Assembly (NCBI RefSeq): GCF_002975435.1
Contig: NZ_PCPT01000001.1
Location: forward strand, 62,001-126,000
Length of the DNA stretch: 64,000 nt
Direction of reading: 5' to 3'
DNA from: Arthrobacter sp. MYb227
GTDB lineage: Bacteria; Actinomycetota; Actinomycetes; Actinomycetales; Micrococcaceae
Numbering within the stretch: the first letter of the stretch is position 1; every line of letters begins with the position of its first letter. Below are positions 26,781 to 36,445 of this stretch, piece by piece. Position numbers and translations under genes: made by a program. The notes under the pieces are model-generated. The model was not told the origin of the DNA. It was given only the letters and a program-made list of their open reading frames with translations, and ran no database searches.

Positions 26781-27380
26781 TTAGCGGGATCTTGCGTCGG
26801 TGGATGCGGCGCGGCCGCGGGTAAACCAACTGTTCATGGTCTGGTCGAAAGGGGCTTGCCCTTGACCTACCAAGTTCAGTAGAAAAGTTGCTTGGTTGCG
26901 CAATGCGCTGACCAGTGTCTTGGGGTAATGCATTGATTCGGTGTGCTGGGCGAATTCATCCTCGTCGTCTAGGAAGACTCCGCGGGATCGGGATTCAATG
27001 ACATCAAGATCCATGTCTATTGAATTAACTTCCCAGCCGCCGCGAGCTAATTCTCGCCAACCAATTTGTGCGGCTAGATCCAGATAAATTCTGTAGTCTT
27101 CGGATGGGTCATCATAAAACGTTCCTACCCAATATCCGCTTCGGGGTATCAGACATAAGGCATCTGTTTGCGCCAAATGCCCGTGCCCGGGTCGCGATAC
27201 AAGAGACCCCGCCGGTTGATAGATCCAGTGCCCGTGCTCATCAGCGCCTAGGTAACGTCCGGGGACCACCCAATGCGCCTGGCCATCGTATTTCCAGGCA
27301 CGGGCCACCACCATGTCGCCGCGCTGAGCTCCGAAGGGTTCGCGCGGCAGATTCGAGGGGATCACCGGGGCGGCCTTCAC
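26781..27380 (-). CDS. DUF402 (FomD-like) protein
   Basis: A 199-aa protein with the DUF402 core: [12 protein letters not shown], then [11 protein letters not shown] and DMDLDVI. Some DUF402 members hydrolyse nucleotide di/triphosphates or nucleotidyl phosphonates; which applies here is unknown. Its ATG overlaps the dxs stop by 4 bases (ATGA), so translation is coupled to dxs. Confidence 0.8.
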   Translation of the reverse strand: MKAAPVIPSNLPREPFGAQRGDMVVARAWKYDGQAHWVVPGRYLGADEHGHWIYQPAGSLVSRPGHGHLAQTDALCLIPRSGYWVGTFYDDPSEDYRIYLDLAAQIGWRELARGGWEVNSIDMDLDVIESRSRGVFLDDEDEFAQHTESMHYPKTLVSALRNQATFLLNLVGQGQAPFDQTMNSWFTRGRAASTDARSR

Positions 27381-29344
27381 AGTTGCGGAATCTGTCCGGT
27401 CGGCAGGTCTTGGCCCGGTAATGGCCGGGCGAAGGGAACCTTGGTTCCCAAGACCTGCGCAAGGGTGTCATTGGCGATCTGGGCGGCGCTCAGGCCCACA
27501 CGATCCATGACTTCGGTACGGCTACCGTGCGCCAAAAATTCGGTGGGCAGCCCTACTTCGTTCAATGCCGTATCAACGCCGGCTGCTCGCATTTCTTGGC
27601 GGATCCGTGAACCGACACCGCCGGCGCGTACTCCGTCTTCGACACATACAACGATGCGGTGGCGTGCGGCTAAACCAATGATTGAGCGCGGGACCGGCAA
27701 GACCCAGCGCGGATCTACAACAGTGACCGTAATGCCTTGGGCATTCAGGCGACTTGCAACATCGAGGCACAACTCGCTCATTGCACCGACCGAAACGATC
27801 AGTACGTCGCGTTCTTCACCGGCGCCAAGCTTGGCCAGAACATCGACGCCATCGTGCAAACGCTGCAGCGCAACGATCTCCGGTCCAACTTCTCCCTTGG
27901 AGAAGCGTACAACGCTTGGCGCATCGCTGATGGCCACGGCCTCACGCAGCTCTTCGCGCAAGCGCACGGCATCGCGCGGAGCTGCCAAATGCACGTTAGG
28001 AATGATCTGCATTAAGGCCATGTCCCACATGCCGTGGTGGCTAGGCCCGTCCGGGCCGGTGACTCCGGCTCGGTCAAGGACGACTGTGACTCCTGCCTTA
28101 TGCAGGGCAACGTCCATCAGAAGCTGATCAAAGGCGCGGTTCAGGAAGGTTGCATAAATGCAGACCACCGGGTGCAGTCCACCAAAGGCAAGACCTGCCG
28201 CGGAAGTCATTGCATGCTGCTCGGCAATGCCAACGTCCAATACTCGCTCGGGGTGGCGTTCGGACATTGTCTTGAGACCCACGGGCTGCAGCATGGCACC
28301 GGTGATTGCGACAATGTCCTTGCGTTCATCGGCGATATCGGCGATTTCTTCGCCAAAGACACTGGTCCAGGATCGTGCCGAAGCTTTCTGAACAGGTTCT
28401 CCAGTTTGCGGATCAATGACACCAACGGCATGGAACTGATCGGCTTCATTGGCCCGAGCCGGTGCATAACCACGGCCCTTCTCGGTGAGCACGTGCACCA
28501 GCACCGGACCACCAAATTTTTTGGCCTGCTGTAACGCTTCTTCAACGGCTTCTTGGCTGTGGCCGTCAATGGGGCCGATGTACTTCATCCCCAAGTCTTC
28601 AAAGAGTCCCTGGGGTGCCCACCAATCCTTTACGCCCTTCTTCGTGGCATGCAGTGATTTGTAGGCAAATTGTCCAACGGCACCCGACTCTTGCAGCTTG
28701 GATTTGAGCTTGTCCATGGTGGTTTCATACACGGGCAGCGTACGGAACTTATCAAGCTGTTGGCGCAGGCCAGCAAGCTGGTCGGCTAGTCCGCCAATAG
28801 TTGGTGCATAGGAACGGCCATTGTCATTGACCACAATGACAACCTTGCGATCTTTGTCGGCCGCAATGTTGTTGACTGCTTCCCAAGCCATGCCACCGGT
28901 GAGTGCACCGTCACCAACGAGAGCCACCACGTGGCGATCGTTTTCACCGGTCAGCTTACGGGCGCGTGAGATTCCGTCGGCCCAAGACAACGAGGACGAT
29001 GCATGTGAGGATTCGACGATATCGTGAACGGATTCTGCACGTTCCGGATATCCGGATAGTCCGCCCTGCTTGCGCAGTGTTTCAAAGTTTTGGCGCCCGG
29101 TGACCAGCTTGTGAACATACGACTGGTGTCCGGTGTCAAAGATGATCGAGTCTCGTGGTGAATCAAAAATTCGGTGAATGCCTAAGGTCAGTTCCACCAC
29201 GCCAAGGTTGGGGCCCAGATGCCCACCGGTGCGAGCGACGTTATCAATCAGGAACGTCCGGATTTCTTCGGCCAATTGGCGCATTTCGACCATGGTCAAA
29301 CCCTGCAGGTCGCGTGGTTCGGTAATGGTCTGAAGCAATGACAC
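27377..29344 (-). CDS. dxs: 1-deoxy-D-xylulose-5-phosphate synthase
   Basis: A 655-aa thiamine-diphosphate enzyme that joins pyruvate and glyceraldehyde-3-phosphate, the first step of the MEP isoprenoid pathway. Key parts are [29 protein letters not shown] (thiamine-diphosphate motif) and [15 protein letters not shown]. Full length. It is the first gene of a minus-strand run with DUF402, overlapping it by 4 bases. The 257 bases upstream hold its promoter and that of the divergent DUF2975-like gene. Confidence 0.96.
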   Translation of the reverse strand: MSLLQTITEPRDLQGLTMVEMRQLAEEIRTFLIDNVARTGGHLGPNLGVVELTLGIHRIFDSPRDSIIFDTGHQSYVHKLVTGRQNFETLRKQGGLSGYPERAESVHDIVESSHASSSLSWADGISRARKLTGENDRHVVALVGDGALTGGMAWEAVNNIAADKDRKVVIVVNDNGRSYAPTIGGLADQLAGLRQQLDKFRTLPVYETTMDKLKSKLQESGAVGQFAYKSLHATKKGVKDWWAPQGLFEDLGMKYIGPIDGHSQEAVEEALQQAKKFGGPVLVHVLTEKGRGYAPARANEADQFHAVGVIDPQTGEPVQKASARSWTSVFGEEIADIADERKDIVAITGAMLQPVGLKTMSERHPERVLDVGIAEQHAMTSAAGLAFGGLHPVVCIYATFLNRAFDQLLMDVALHKAGVTVVLDRAGVTGPDGPSHHGMWDMALMQIIPNVHLAAPRDAVRLREELREAVAISDAPSVVRFSKGEVGPEIVALQRLHDGVDVLAKLGAGEERDVLIVSVGAMSELCLDVASRLNAQGITVTVVDPRWVLPVPRSIIGLAARHRIVVCVEDGVRAGGVGSRIRQEMRAAGVDTALNEVGLPTEFLAHGSRTEVMDRVGLSAAQIANDTLAQVLGTKVPFARPLPGQDLPTGQIPQL

Positions 29345-29565
29345 GGAGGCGGTCCTTTCGAGATGGCAAATACCCGTTCAATCTTACCGCTCTGAACTAG
29401 GTTCCCGGCCGCTTAGCGGCACAGACCACCGTGGCGCTGGGCACCCCTATGAGGAAATCGGTACCTAAGGATGAAAATAGTGAGCGTCGTCTTCGCACCC
29501 GCACAAAAGTAGAGTACTCAAATTTGACCCTAAGGGTTGTTTAAACCAACAGAGAGAATTATTGT

Positions 29566-29581
29566 TTATCGATAATATCGA
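29566..29581. promoter_or_regulatory. Candidate operator upstream of the DUF2975-like/HTH pair
   Basis: TTATCGATAA (29566-29575) is a perfect palindrome, and TATCGA is repeated directly at 29567-29572 and 29576-29581. It ends 20 bases before the start codon and could bind the small HTH protein encoded two genes on. Inference only. Confidence 0.4.
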
Positions 29582-29601
29582 ACTTCAATAAGGAGTCTCT
29601 G

Positions 29602-30243
29602 ATGAGCATCCGTGTTGCAGATTTTAGAACAAGCACCAAATCCACAAATATTGCGCTGGTCGCCGTGTGGATCGTTGCCGGTGGCGCCATCCTCGCCAAC
29701 CTTATCCAGTTGAGCATTACCCTTACCGGACGCTTCATTTTCTTCTTTTGGGAGCCCGATACAAGGATGCCGATTACCGCGCTTCCCCAGGTACTGCGGG
29801 CTGACGTTCGGTTTGATGCCGATGGTTATCTTACGGACGTTCCTAGCTTGATTCGCGCCCTTTGCGCTACTCCCACAGTGACAAATACCTTGACGGTTCT
29901 TCTGTCGGCTATTTTCGTTGCAGGCATTATCCGTAAAATTGCCCACGGACAGCCCTTCGATAAGAAAGTCGTTCGAAATTGGAAGATTCTGGGCTTTGTA
30001 CTCGTGATTGGCGGAACGATCGAAGGCATTCTTGATACGGTTGCTGGACAAAGCCTCATGGGCGCCGAGGGGTTCCCAGACGAGAATGGCAACTTCGAGT
30101 TAGGTGCCGAGTACATGATTCTGGTCGTCAATTCTCCGCAGTGGCCCATCCTCCTCATGTTGCTCGGAGTTATCTCGGCGGCATTGGCCATCGCGTTCCG
30201 TTCGGGAGCACGGCTAGAAATCGAGGTTGAAGGAGTTGTCTAG
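29602..30243 (+). CDS. DUF2975-like membrane protein
   Basis: A 213-aa protein with four hydrophobic segments (about residues 18-40, 92-112, 128-146 and 178-200) and the loop IRKIAHGQPFDKKVVRNWKILG, the hallmark of DUF2975-type proteins. AAGGAG precedes the ATG. It overlaps the downstream YozG-like regulator gene. The pair, a membrane protein plus a very small HTH regulator, recurs in Gram-positives; its function is unknown. Confidence 0.75.
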   Translation: MSIRVADFRTSTKSTNIALVAVWIVAGGAILANLIQLSITLTGRFIFFFWEPDTRMPITALPQVLRADVRFDADGYLTDVPSLIRALCATPTVTNTLTVLLSAIFVAGIIRKIAHGQPFDKKVVRNWKILGFVLVIGGTIEGILDTVAGQSLMGAEGFPDENGNFELGAEYMILVVNSPQWPILLMLLGVISAALAIAFRSGARLEIEVEGVV

Positions 30244-30490
30244 CTCCCCTAAGGTTCAGCCGGACACCACGCCAACTGAAGAACACCTGATCGAATGTCA
30301 CTTGGGAGAAGTCCTAGCTGATCGAGGAATGACATTAACGGAGCTGTCAAGACGCACCGGAATTACCATGGCGAATCTTTCAATCCTCAAAACAAACAAG
30401 GCAAAGGCCGTGCGCTTCACGACGCTGACGGCCATCTGTATAGAGCTGAACGCTACGCCCGCAGAGCTTTTCACCATCAGATTCCCCTAA
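30236..30490 (+). CDS. YozG-like HTH (Cro/CI) regulator
   Basis: An ~84-aa DNA-binding protein. The helix-turn-helix is in GMTLTELSRRTGITMANLS, followed by KAKAVRFTTLTAICIELNATPAEL, which closely resembles YozG-type regulators. The start is a TTG at 30236 (GAGG 9 bases upstream) or 30227; both overlap the end of the membrane-protein gene, so translation is coupled. It may bind the repeat at 29566. Confidence 0.82.
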   Translation: MSSSPKVQPDTTPTEEHLIECHLGEVLADRGMTLTELSRRTGITMANLSILKTNKAKAVRFTTLTAICIELNATPAELFTIRFP

Positions 30491-30562
30491 GATCAATATG
30501 AGTGCAGGTATAACTCTGCCCAGTATTTTCCCCCTTCTACGTCTCAAAGTGATGGCACAATC

Positions 30563-30985
30563 ATGAGCTCTTCAAACGATCACAAGCCAACTGTTCTATT
30601 TGTCTGCAACACCAATGGCGGTAAGTCCCAAATTGCTGCTGCGCTTTTCCGTCAAGCTGTTGGTCAGAATGCACAGGTTCAATCGGCGGGCCTCATTCCC
30701 GCATTCCAAATTAATGAACTTGCTGCCGATGTTGTGGCCGCGGGCGGAGCCGACATGCGATCCGAGGTTCCCACCGCACTCACCGAGGAAGCGCTACGCG
30801 CGGCCGATCGCGTGATAATTGTCGGTGAGGCACAGGTTCCTGAGCTTGATGGCGTAAACATGGAACGTTGGATTCCGGCGGATGCACCGGCAGAGCTAAG
30901 TACCGATCGCGAACGCATGGAATTTTTGCGTGACGATATTGCCGCACGCGTGCAAACCCTTGAAAGCGAACTAGGCGGCAAGTAA
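30563..30985 (+). CDS. arsC: Arsenate-mycothiol transferase (ArsC, LMW-phosphatase fold)
   Basis: A 140-aa protein of the low-molecular-weight tyrosine-phosphatase fold. The P-loop is CNTNGGKS (Cys15), where the usual Arg of CX5R is Lys. This CxNGGKSQ form is that of the Corynebacterium glutamicum ArsC1/ArsC2 arsenate-mycothiol transferases. The expected reaction is formation of an arseno-mycothiol adduct that mycoredoxin then reduces. No arsR or arsB lies beside it, so it is a lone detoxification gene or has another phosphate-like substrate. Confidence 0.82.
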   Translation: MSSSNDHKPTVLFVCNTNGGKSQIAAALFRQAVGQNAQVQSAGLIPAFQINELAADVVAAGGADMRSEVPTALTEEALRAADRVIIVGEAQVPELDGVNMERWIPADAPAELSTDRERMEFLRDDIAARVQTLESELGGK

Positions 30986-30991
30986 GCGTAT

Positions 30992-31912
30992 TTACTCCCC
31001 CACGTCTGACGGCTCCTGATCTGGATAGATCCGGAGCCGTTCTTCAATATCACTACCAACTTCAAAGACTTCAAGGCCGTCAGTCACCAACAGAGCGTCG
31101 ATAAGCTGCATGCTGCCGGCAATGATCGTTGAATCGTAGTCGACTTCGGTAACTAGCACCCACGTGTGATCCTGGGGCCACAAAATACTTGGCGATTGCG
31201 CATATTCTTCACTTTCTCCCCAGGGCGCATGGGCCATCCAATCAAGGTCTGCAAACTCAAGCACACCCGCTGCAAAAAGCCTATGGCTGCGCCCGGGTAG
31301 CTCTAGTCTTGCTTGTGAACCGTTGAGTATTTGTTTGAGGTTCCGCGCAGCTTCCGCACCGCGAGCCACGACGCTTCCCCAGAGAGCGGGTCTGGCCGAA
31401 GAATAGCGGACTGGGGTGCCCGCGCCCCAGCCTTCCCAAATGGCGGCCACGCCTTGATATGGAGTGCTCGTATGGTTCGCCAAGACGGCAGCAACACGGG
31501 CAAGGGTGCCACCTTCGAGGTCGCCCTCAATGGTTTGACTGTAGCGCCAACCGACACTGTCGAACCATTCTTGGGTTGATGTTTGCGGGTCGGCGAGGCT
31601 CAGCGAAGAGCTCTGTGTGAATTTTTGGATCCGTTTGCCTTCGGCTGCCGCAACGGTTTTCCAAGAAACTAGCTCTCGTTCAAACTCCATGGGTTCGGCC
31701 AGAAAAATTGTTTCCCATGTTTCCGGTGGTTGAGGTCTATCGCGCTCGATAGGGTGCAAGATGCGAGCGTAGGCTTCAAAGCCACGCGGCACAAACGTAT
31801 TCGGTTCCCCAAAATTCGTCGCAAGCCGGTCCTGCAACCAATAAGCAGAATCCGCACTATCCAACTGAACAATTGATGGTCTAGGGTCCTGAGACTTATT
31901 CGAGAGAATCAC
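30992..31912 (-). CDS. Hypothetical protein, ~306 aa
   Basis: Unrecognised soluble protein with many Trp and acidic residues and no membrane segment. Its C-terminal part (WVLVTEVDYDSTIIAGS) looks like a folded alpha/beta domain. The frame is open to 31969, but GTG 31912 limits the overlap with the small membrane-protein gene to 17 bases; the start is uncertain. It is convergent with arsC, with 6 bases between the two stops. Confidence 0.6.
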   Translation of the reverse strand: MILSNKSQDPRPSIVQLDSADSAYWLQDRLATNFGEPNTFVPRGFEAYARILHPIERDRPQPPETWETIFLAEPMEFERELVSWKTVAAAEGKRIQKFTQSSSLSLADPQTSTQEWFDSVGWRYSQTIEGDLEGGTLARVAAVLANHTSTPYQGVAAIWEGWGAGTPVRYSSARPALWGSVVARGAEAARNLKQILNGSQARLELPGRSHRLFAAGVLEFADLDWMAHAPWGESEEYAQSPSILWPQDHTWVLVTEVDYDSTIIAGSMQLIDALLVTDGLEVFEVGSDIEERLRIYPDQEPSDVGE

Positions 31913-32054
31913 CGTTTCGTGAGGCTTGTTCCTGTTGCTTGCGTCGGGCACGCTTGCGGGAACCGACAAAATACCAATACGTAAGGAAAATCAGTCCTGC
32001 AACAATCACGATATTTGCGAGAATGATCCAATGCCAGTTATCTAATCCACCCAT
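31896..32054 (-). CDS. 52-residue single-pass membrane protein
   Basis: Starts MGGLDNWHWIILANIVI with one hydrophobic segment (about residues 8-28) and a strongly basic tail containing GSRKRARRKQQEQ. AAAGGA lies 8 bases before the ATG, so translation is well supported. It overlaps the 5' end of the hypothetical gene downstream. N-out/C-in topology is predicted from the basic tail. Function unknown; too small for most gene finders. Confidence 0.7.
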   Translation of the reverse strand: MGGLDNWHWIILANIVIVAGLIFLTYWYFVGSRKRARRKQQEQASRNGDSLE

Positions 32055-32120
32055 GTGCAGAATCCTTTCGCGTGGAGCCAGCGTGAAGCACTATCTCTAC
32101 TTACGATAACTCCAGCGGGG

Positions 32121-32176
32121 GTTAAAATGCCGCAAGGGCGGTTAGCTGGGAAAATTCCCAACTAACCGCCCTTGCG
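32121..32176 (-). terminator. Aconitase terminator
   Basis: CGCAAGGGCGGTTAG (32131-32145) pairs exactly with CTAACCGCCCTTGCG (32162-32176), with further pairing inside; on the minus strand it is followed by GCATTTTAAC. It lies 24 bases after the acn stop. Confidence 0.8.
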
Positions 32177-32199
32177 TGCGTAAATCTAGCGCTAACTAA

Positions 32200-34905
32200 T
32201 TAGTTTGCGGAGATCTGACGCAGAACGTACTGCAGAATGCCACCGTTACGGTAGTAATCTGCTTCACCCGGGGTATCGATGCGCAGAACCGCATCGAAGG
32301 AGACGGTCTTGCCGTCTTGCCCCACGGCCGTGACCTTCAGGGTCTTGGGGGTGGTGCCGTTGTTGAGTTCGGTCACGCCCTCGACTGCGAAGGTTTCGGT
32401 GCCGGTCAGGCCCAGGGTCTCGGCGTTTTCGCCTACAGGGAACTGCAGCGGAAGAACGCCCATGCCGATCAGGTTCGAGCGGTGGATACGCTCGAAGGAC
32501 TCGGTGATGACTGCCTTGACGCCCAGCAATGCGGTGCCCTTGGCTGCCCAGTCACGCGATGAACCCGAACCGTATTCCTTACCACCCAGGACAACCAGCG
32601 GGGTGCCGGCTTCCTTGTAGTTCTGTGCCGCATCGTAGACGTAGGCCTGCGGTGCACCTTCCTGGGTGAAGTCGCGGGTGAAGCCACCCTCGACGCCGTC
32701 CAGGAGTTCGTTCTTGATGCGGATATTCGCGAAGGTACCGCGAATCATGACCTCGTGGTTACCACGACGTGAGCCGTAGGAGTTGAAGTCCTTGCGAGCC
32801 ACACCGTTGGCGATCAGGTACTGACCGGCCGGGGTGTCCGATTTGAAGGAGCCAGCCGGGGAGATGTGGTCAGTGGTGACCGAATCGCCGAGCTTGAGCA
32901 ACACGCGTGCGCCGGAGATATCCTCAACCGGAGCCGGGGTAGCGGTCATACCTTCAAAGTATGGGGGCTTACGAACGTAGGTCGAATCCTCGGCCCATTC
33001 GAACGTGTTGCCTGCCGGAGTGTCGAGCGCCTTCCAGCGATCGTCGCCGTCGAAGACGCCTTCGTAACCCTTGGCAAACATGCCCTCGTCGATCGACGAG
33101 TCGATGGTTGCCTGAACCTCGGTCGGGGTCGGCCAGATGTCCTTGAGGAACACCTCGTTGCCGTCCGTGTCGGTGCCCAGCGAATCGGTTTCGAAGTCGA
33201 AGTCCATGGTGCCAGCCAGTGCGTAAGCGATGACCAATGGCGGGGAAGCCAGGTAGTTCATCTTTACGTCCGGGTTGATGCGGCCTTCGAAGTTACGGTT
33301 ACCCGAAAGAACTGCGGTGGCTGCGAGGTCGTTGGCCTGGATGGCCTCGGAGATCTCGGCATCCAGCGGACCGGAGTTACCAATGCAGGTTGCGCAGCCG
33401 TAGCCTACGACGAAGAAGCCAAGCTTCTCCAGGTACGGCAGCAGGCCGGACTTTTCGTAGTACTCGGTAACGACCTTGGAACCCGGGGCTACCGAGGTCT
33501 TGACCCAAGGCTTGGAGACCAAGCCCTTTTCCACTGCCTTGCGTGCCAGCAGTGCTGCGGCAAGCATGACCGAAGGGTTGGAGGTGTTGGTGCACGAGGT
33601 GATCGAGGCGATGGAAACCAGGCCGTGATCGATCGAGAACTCGGTACCATCAGCCTTGGTCACTGCAACGGAGGTCGACGGGCGACCAATGTTCAGCTCG
33701 TCGGCTTCACCTGCTGCGTAGTTGTGGATGTCCTTGCGGAACTGTTCCTTGGCGCTCGAGAGCTCGATGCGGTCCTGCGGACGCTTCGGGCCAGCGATCG
33801 ACGGAACAACCGTGGACAGATCCAGCTCGAGGAATTCGGAGAAACGGATTTCGCGGTTCGGATCGTGCCACATGCCCTGTTCCTTGGCGTAGGCCTCAAC
33901 GAGGTCTACGTTTTCCTTGGAACGGCCGGTCAGGCGCAGGTATTCAAGGGTGACGTCATCGATCGGGAACATGGCAGCCGTGGAACCGAATTCCGGGCTC
34001 ATGTTACCAATAGTGGCGCGGTTTGCCAGCGGAACCTGGGCAACACCCTGGCCGTAGAACTCAACGAACTTGCCAACAACACCGTGCTTGCGCAGCATTT
34101 CGGTGATGGTCAGCACGACGTCGGTTGCGGTAGCGCCGGCTGGGATCGAGCCGTTGAGCTTGAAGCCAACAACGCGCGGGATCAGCATGGAGACCGGCTG
34201 GCCGAGCATTGCTGCTTCGGCTTCGATGCCGCCAACGCCCCAACCCAACACGCCCATGCCGTTAACCATGGTGGTGTGGGAGTCGGTGCCGACGCAGGTG
34301 TCCGGGTAGGCACGCAGCACGCCGTCAACTTCGCGGGTCATCACGGTGCGAGCCAGGAACTCAATGTTTACCTGGTGCACGATGCCGGTGCCCGGTGGGA
34401 CTACCTTGAAGTCATCAAATGCGGTCTGGCCCCAACGCAGGAACTGGTAACGCTCACCATTGCGCTGGTATTCGATCTCCATGTTGCGCTCGAGGGCACC
34501 GGCGTTGCCGGCAACATCGATCTGAACCGAGTGGTCGATGACCATTTCGGCAGGTGCAAGTGGGTTCACGCGGGTGGGGTCGCCACCGAGTTCCTTGACG
34601 GCTTCGCGCATCGTGGCGAGGTCAACGATGCACGGAACACCGGTGAAGTCCTGCATGATGACGCGTGCCGGGGTGAACTGAATTTCGGTGTTTGGTTCTG
34701 CGTTCGCATCCCACTGGCCAATGGCCCTGACATGCTCTGCAGTAATGTTCGCACCATCTTCGGTGCGAAGCAGGTTCTCCAAAAGAACCTTAAGGCTGTA
34801 CGGAAGGCTTTGCGCACCTTCTACTGCGTTCAGCCGGAAAATTTCATACTCGTTGCCTTCGACGTCCAGTACGCCTTTGGCCCCGAAGCTGTCCACTTTG
34901 CTCAT
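32200..34905 (-). CDS. acnA: Aconitate hydratase (AcnA/IRP type)
   Basis: A 901-aa [4Fe-4S] enzyme that isomerises citrate to isocitrate in the TCA cycle. The cluster cysteines are in SCTNTSNPS and [10 protein letters not shown]; the swivelling C-terminal domain carries [11 protein letters not shown] and [13 protein letters not shown] 34905 has GAGAGGAG five bases upstream; the longer frame to 34950 is rejected. AcnA-type proteins also bind RNA when iron is low in several bacteria. It is a single-gene transcript with an inverted repeat upstream and a strong terminator. Confidence 0.97.
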   Translation of the reverse strand: MSKVDSFGAKGVLDVEGNEYEIFRLNAVEGAQSLPYSLKVLLENLLRTEDGANITAEHVRAIGQWDANAEPNTEIQFTPARVIMQDFTGVPCIVDLATMREAVKELGGDPTRVNPLAPAEMVIDHSVQIDVAGNAGALERNMEIEYQRNGERYQFLRWGQTAFDDFKVVPPGTGIVHQVNIEFLARTVMTREVDGVLRAYPDTCVGTDSHTTMVNGMGVLGWGVGGIEAEAAMLGQPVSMLIPRVVGFKLNGSIPAGATATDVVLTITEMLRKHGVVGKFVEFYGQGVAQVPLANRATIGNMSPEFGSTAAMFPIDDVTLEYLRLTGRSKENVDLVEAYAKEQGMWHDPNREIRFSEFLELDLSTVVPSIAGPKRPQDRIELSSAKEQFRKDIHNYAAGEADELNIGRPSTSVAVTKADGTEFSIDHGLVSIASITSCTNTSNPSVMLAAALLARKAVEKGLVSKPWVKTSVAPGSKVVTEYYEKSGLLPYLEKLGFFVVGYGCATCIGNSGPLDAEISEAIQANDLAATAVLSGNRNFEGRINPDVKMNYLASPPLVIAYALAGTMDFDFETDSLGTDTDGNEVFLKDIWPTPTEVQATIDSSIDEGMFAKGYEGVFDGDDRWKALDTPAGNTFEWAEDSTYVRKPPYFEGMTATPAPVEDISGARVLLKLGDSVTTDHISPAGSFKSDTPAGQYLIANGVARKDFNSYGSRRGNHEVMIRGTFANIRIKNELLDGVEGGFTRDFTQEGAPQAYVYDAAQNYKEAGTPLVVLGGKEYGSGSSRDWAAKGTALLGVKAVITESFERIHRSNLIGMGVLPLQFPVGENAETLGLTGTETFAVEGVTELNNGTTPKTLKVTAVGQDGKTVSFDAVLRIDTPGEADYYRNGGILQYVLRQISAN

Positions 34906-34956
34906 TGGGACTCCTCTCGCCGGATTTTCATCTTCGTTGCACGCGGGCACAAAATC

Positions 34957-34976
34957 CAGTTAGGACTCCCTAACTG
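34957..34976. promoter_or_regulatory. Inverted repeat upstream of acnA, possible iron-type operator
   Basis: CAGTTAGG (34957-34964), ACTC, CCTAACTG (34969-34976), 52-71 bases before the acnA start. The TTAGG-N4-CCTAA core is reminiscent of DtxR/IdeR boxes, and aconitase is an iron enzyme, so iron control is plausible. It does not match the C. glutamicum AcnR pattern as I recall it. Confidence 0.45.
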
Positions 34977-35085
34977 AGATTCTTATGCGTTGGTTCGCGG
35001 CAGAGCTATAGACAGTCTATCCCCCGCACGCGATTAGACTCCGATCAACCCGACACTTTCGAGATGACCGGAGTCATATCCACGA

Positions 35086-36438
35086 CTAGTGGCGCTCGAA
35101 AAGACCAATAGTTTCCATGTGATGGGTGTGTGGATAGAGATCCAAAACCTCAATCTGGTTCAACCGGAAACCTGCTGCAGTAAGATCTGCGCTGTCGCGG
35201 GCAAATGAGGCCGGATCGCACGAAACATAAGAGATCTTCTTGGCCCCGGATCGCACCATCGCCGATATAGCAAACTTACCGGCACCGGTGCGCGGCGGAT
35301 CAAGCACAATCGAATCAAGTTTGGCCTTACGAGCAGTCAATTCTCGGGTCAAAGTCTTTTCGACACGCCCCTGCGACACGACTGCCTGCGGGAATTCACG
35401 CAGGTTTTTTAGCGCATCCTTACTGGTGCCCGGGGCGCCCTCAATCGAAAGCACCATTCCGTCATCCCCGACGGCTTTGGCCAGCGGTGCACTAAAGAGC
35501 CCCGCTCCCGCATAGAGATCAGCAACCCGTGCTCCGTAGCCGGGGTTCAGCTGCGCCATGACACGCTCGACAAGCACGCCCGGAGCCAAACGGTGGATCT
35601 GCCAGAAGCCTTCACCGGTAATGCGGTAATCGTGCCCGGCAACGGATTCCGAAAGCCAAGTCCGCCCGCGCAAGCGTGTCAGCTCGCCGCGTCCATCGGC
35701 GGCCGATCCCCCGGCCTGAGTCAACGAGGCGGCAGAGGCCCACTCCGGCAAACGCTTTGCCGCGCGCCCAGCTGCGCCCTTGATGCTTCCATCCTCGATG
35801 AAGAGCACCAACACCCCTGGCTCGACGCTCGATCCAACGGCAACCTCAACTCGGCTAATACCCATCAACGGCAGATCCCAGAGCTGAAGCTCATTGATCT
35901 TAGGGTGTGCCAGCGGCATGTCCTTGACCGGAATCAGCTCGTTAGATCGGAAGGGACTCATCGCCAAGCGGCCCTTAGCATCAACGGCGAAGGCCGTGCG
36001 AGTACGCCAGCCAAGTCCATCATCAGACTCACCAGCGGGTGCTATAACACCGGTAAAACCATGCTCGGCAGCATCAATTTTGCCCAAGCGTTGCATCTGT
36101 TCGCTAAAGATCTGGCTCTTGAGTTCGCGCTGGTGTGCAAGGCTCATGTGACCAAATTCTGCACCGCCCACGGGCAACACATTGCGTGCCGCGCATCGCA
36201 GCGAATCCGCAGCTGCCCAGAAATGCGGCACTCGATGCTCGGAAGCCTCGTGCACCTCAACAACGTCGCCACGCCAGAAGCGTGATTTTTCACCGGCGTC
36301 GCGCAGCACGATGCTGACTTCTTCCCCGGGGATTCCGTGACGTACAAAAATCACCCGGCCGTCGTGGCGGGCGACGCTGTGTCCGCCGTGGGCTGGTGCG
36401 TCAAGACGCACGCGCAGGATACTGTTTTCGGTACTCAT
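35086..36438 (-). CDS. TrmA/RumA-family RNA (uracil-C5) methyltransferase
   Basis: A 450-aa class I SAM-dependent methyltransferase. An N-terminal TRAM domain (about residues 1-60, LRVRLDAPAHGGHSVAR) precedes the catalytic domain with VADLYAGAGLFS (SAM site), DPPRTG and SCDPASFARD (nucleophilic Cys). It methylates a uridine in tRNA or 23S rRNA; which one is not visible. ATG 36438 lies 8 bases after the permease stop, so the two are co-transcribed. By memory it is the Rv2689c-like gene of the conserved block. Confidence 0.88.
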   Translation of the reverse strand: MSTENSILRVRLDAPAHGGHSVARHDGRVIFVRHGIPGEEVSIVLRDAGEKSRFWRGDVVEVHEASEHRVPHFWAAADSLRCAARNVLPVGGAEFGHMSLAHQRELKSQIFSEQMQRLGKIDAAEHGFTGVIAPAGESDDGLGWRTRTAFAVDAKGRLAMSPFRSNELIPVKDMPLAHPKINELQLWDLPLMGISRVEVAVGSSVEPGVLVLFIEDGSIKGAAGRAAKRLPEWASAASLTQAGGSAADGRGELTRLRGRTWLSESVAGHDYRITGEGFWQIHRLAPGVLVERVMAQLNPGYGARVADLYAGAGLFSAPLAKAVGDDGMVLSIEGAPGTSKDALKNLREFPQAVVSQGRVEKTLTRELTARKAKLDSIVLDPPRTGAGKFAISAMVRSGAKKISYVSCDPASFARDSADLTAAGFRLNQIEVLDLYPHTHHMETIGLFERH

Positions 36439-36445
36439 GAGGGGA

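Noticed and set aside
29566-30051. Minus-strand frame opposite the DUF2975-like gene
   Set aside because: Shadow frame; the plus strand encodes membrane segments and has AAGGAG before its start.
32866-34977. 703-codon open frame on the plus strand opposite aconitase
   Set aside because: It is exactly antisense to acnA, a protein with full family match, and its translation has no recognisable features. GC-rich codon structure explains the open frame.
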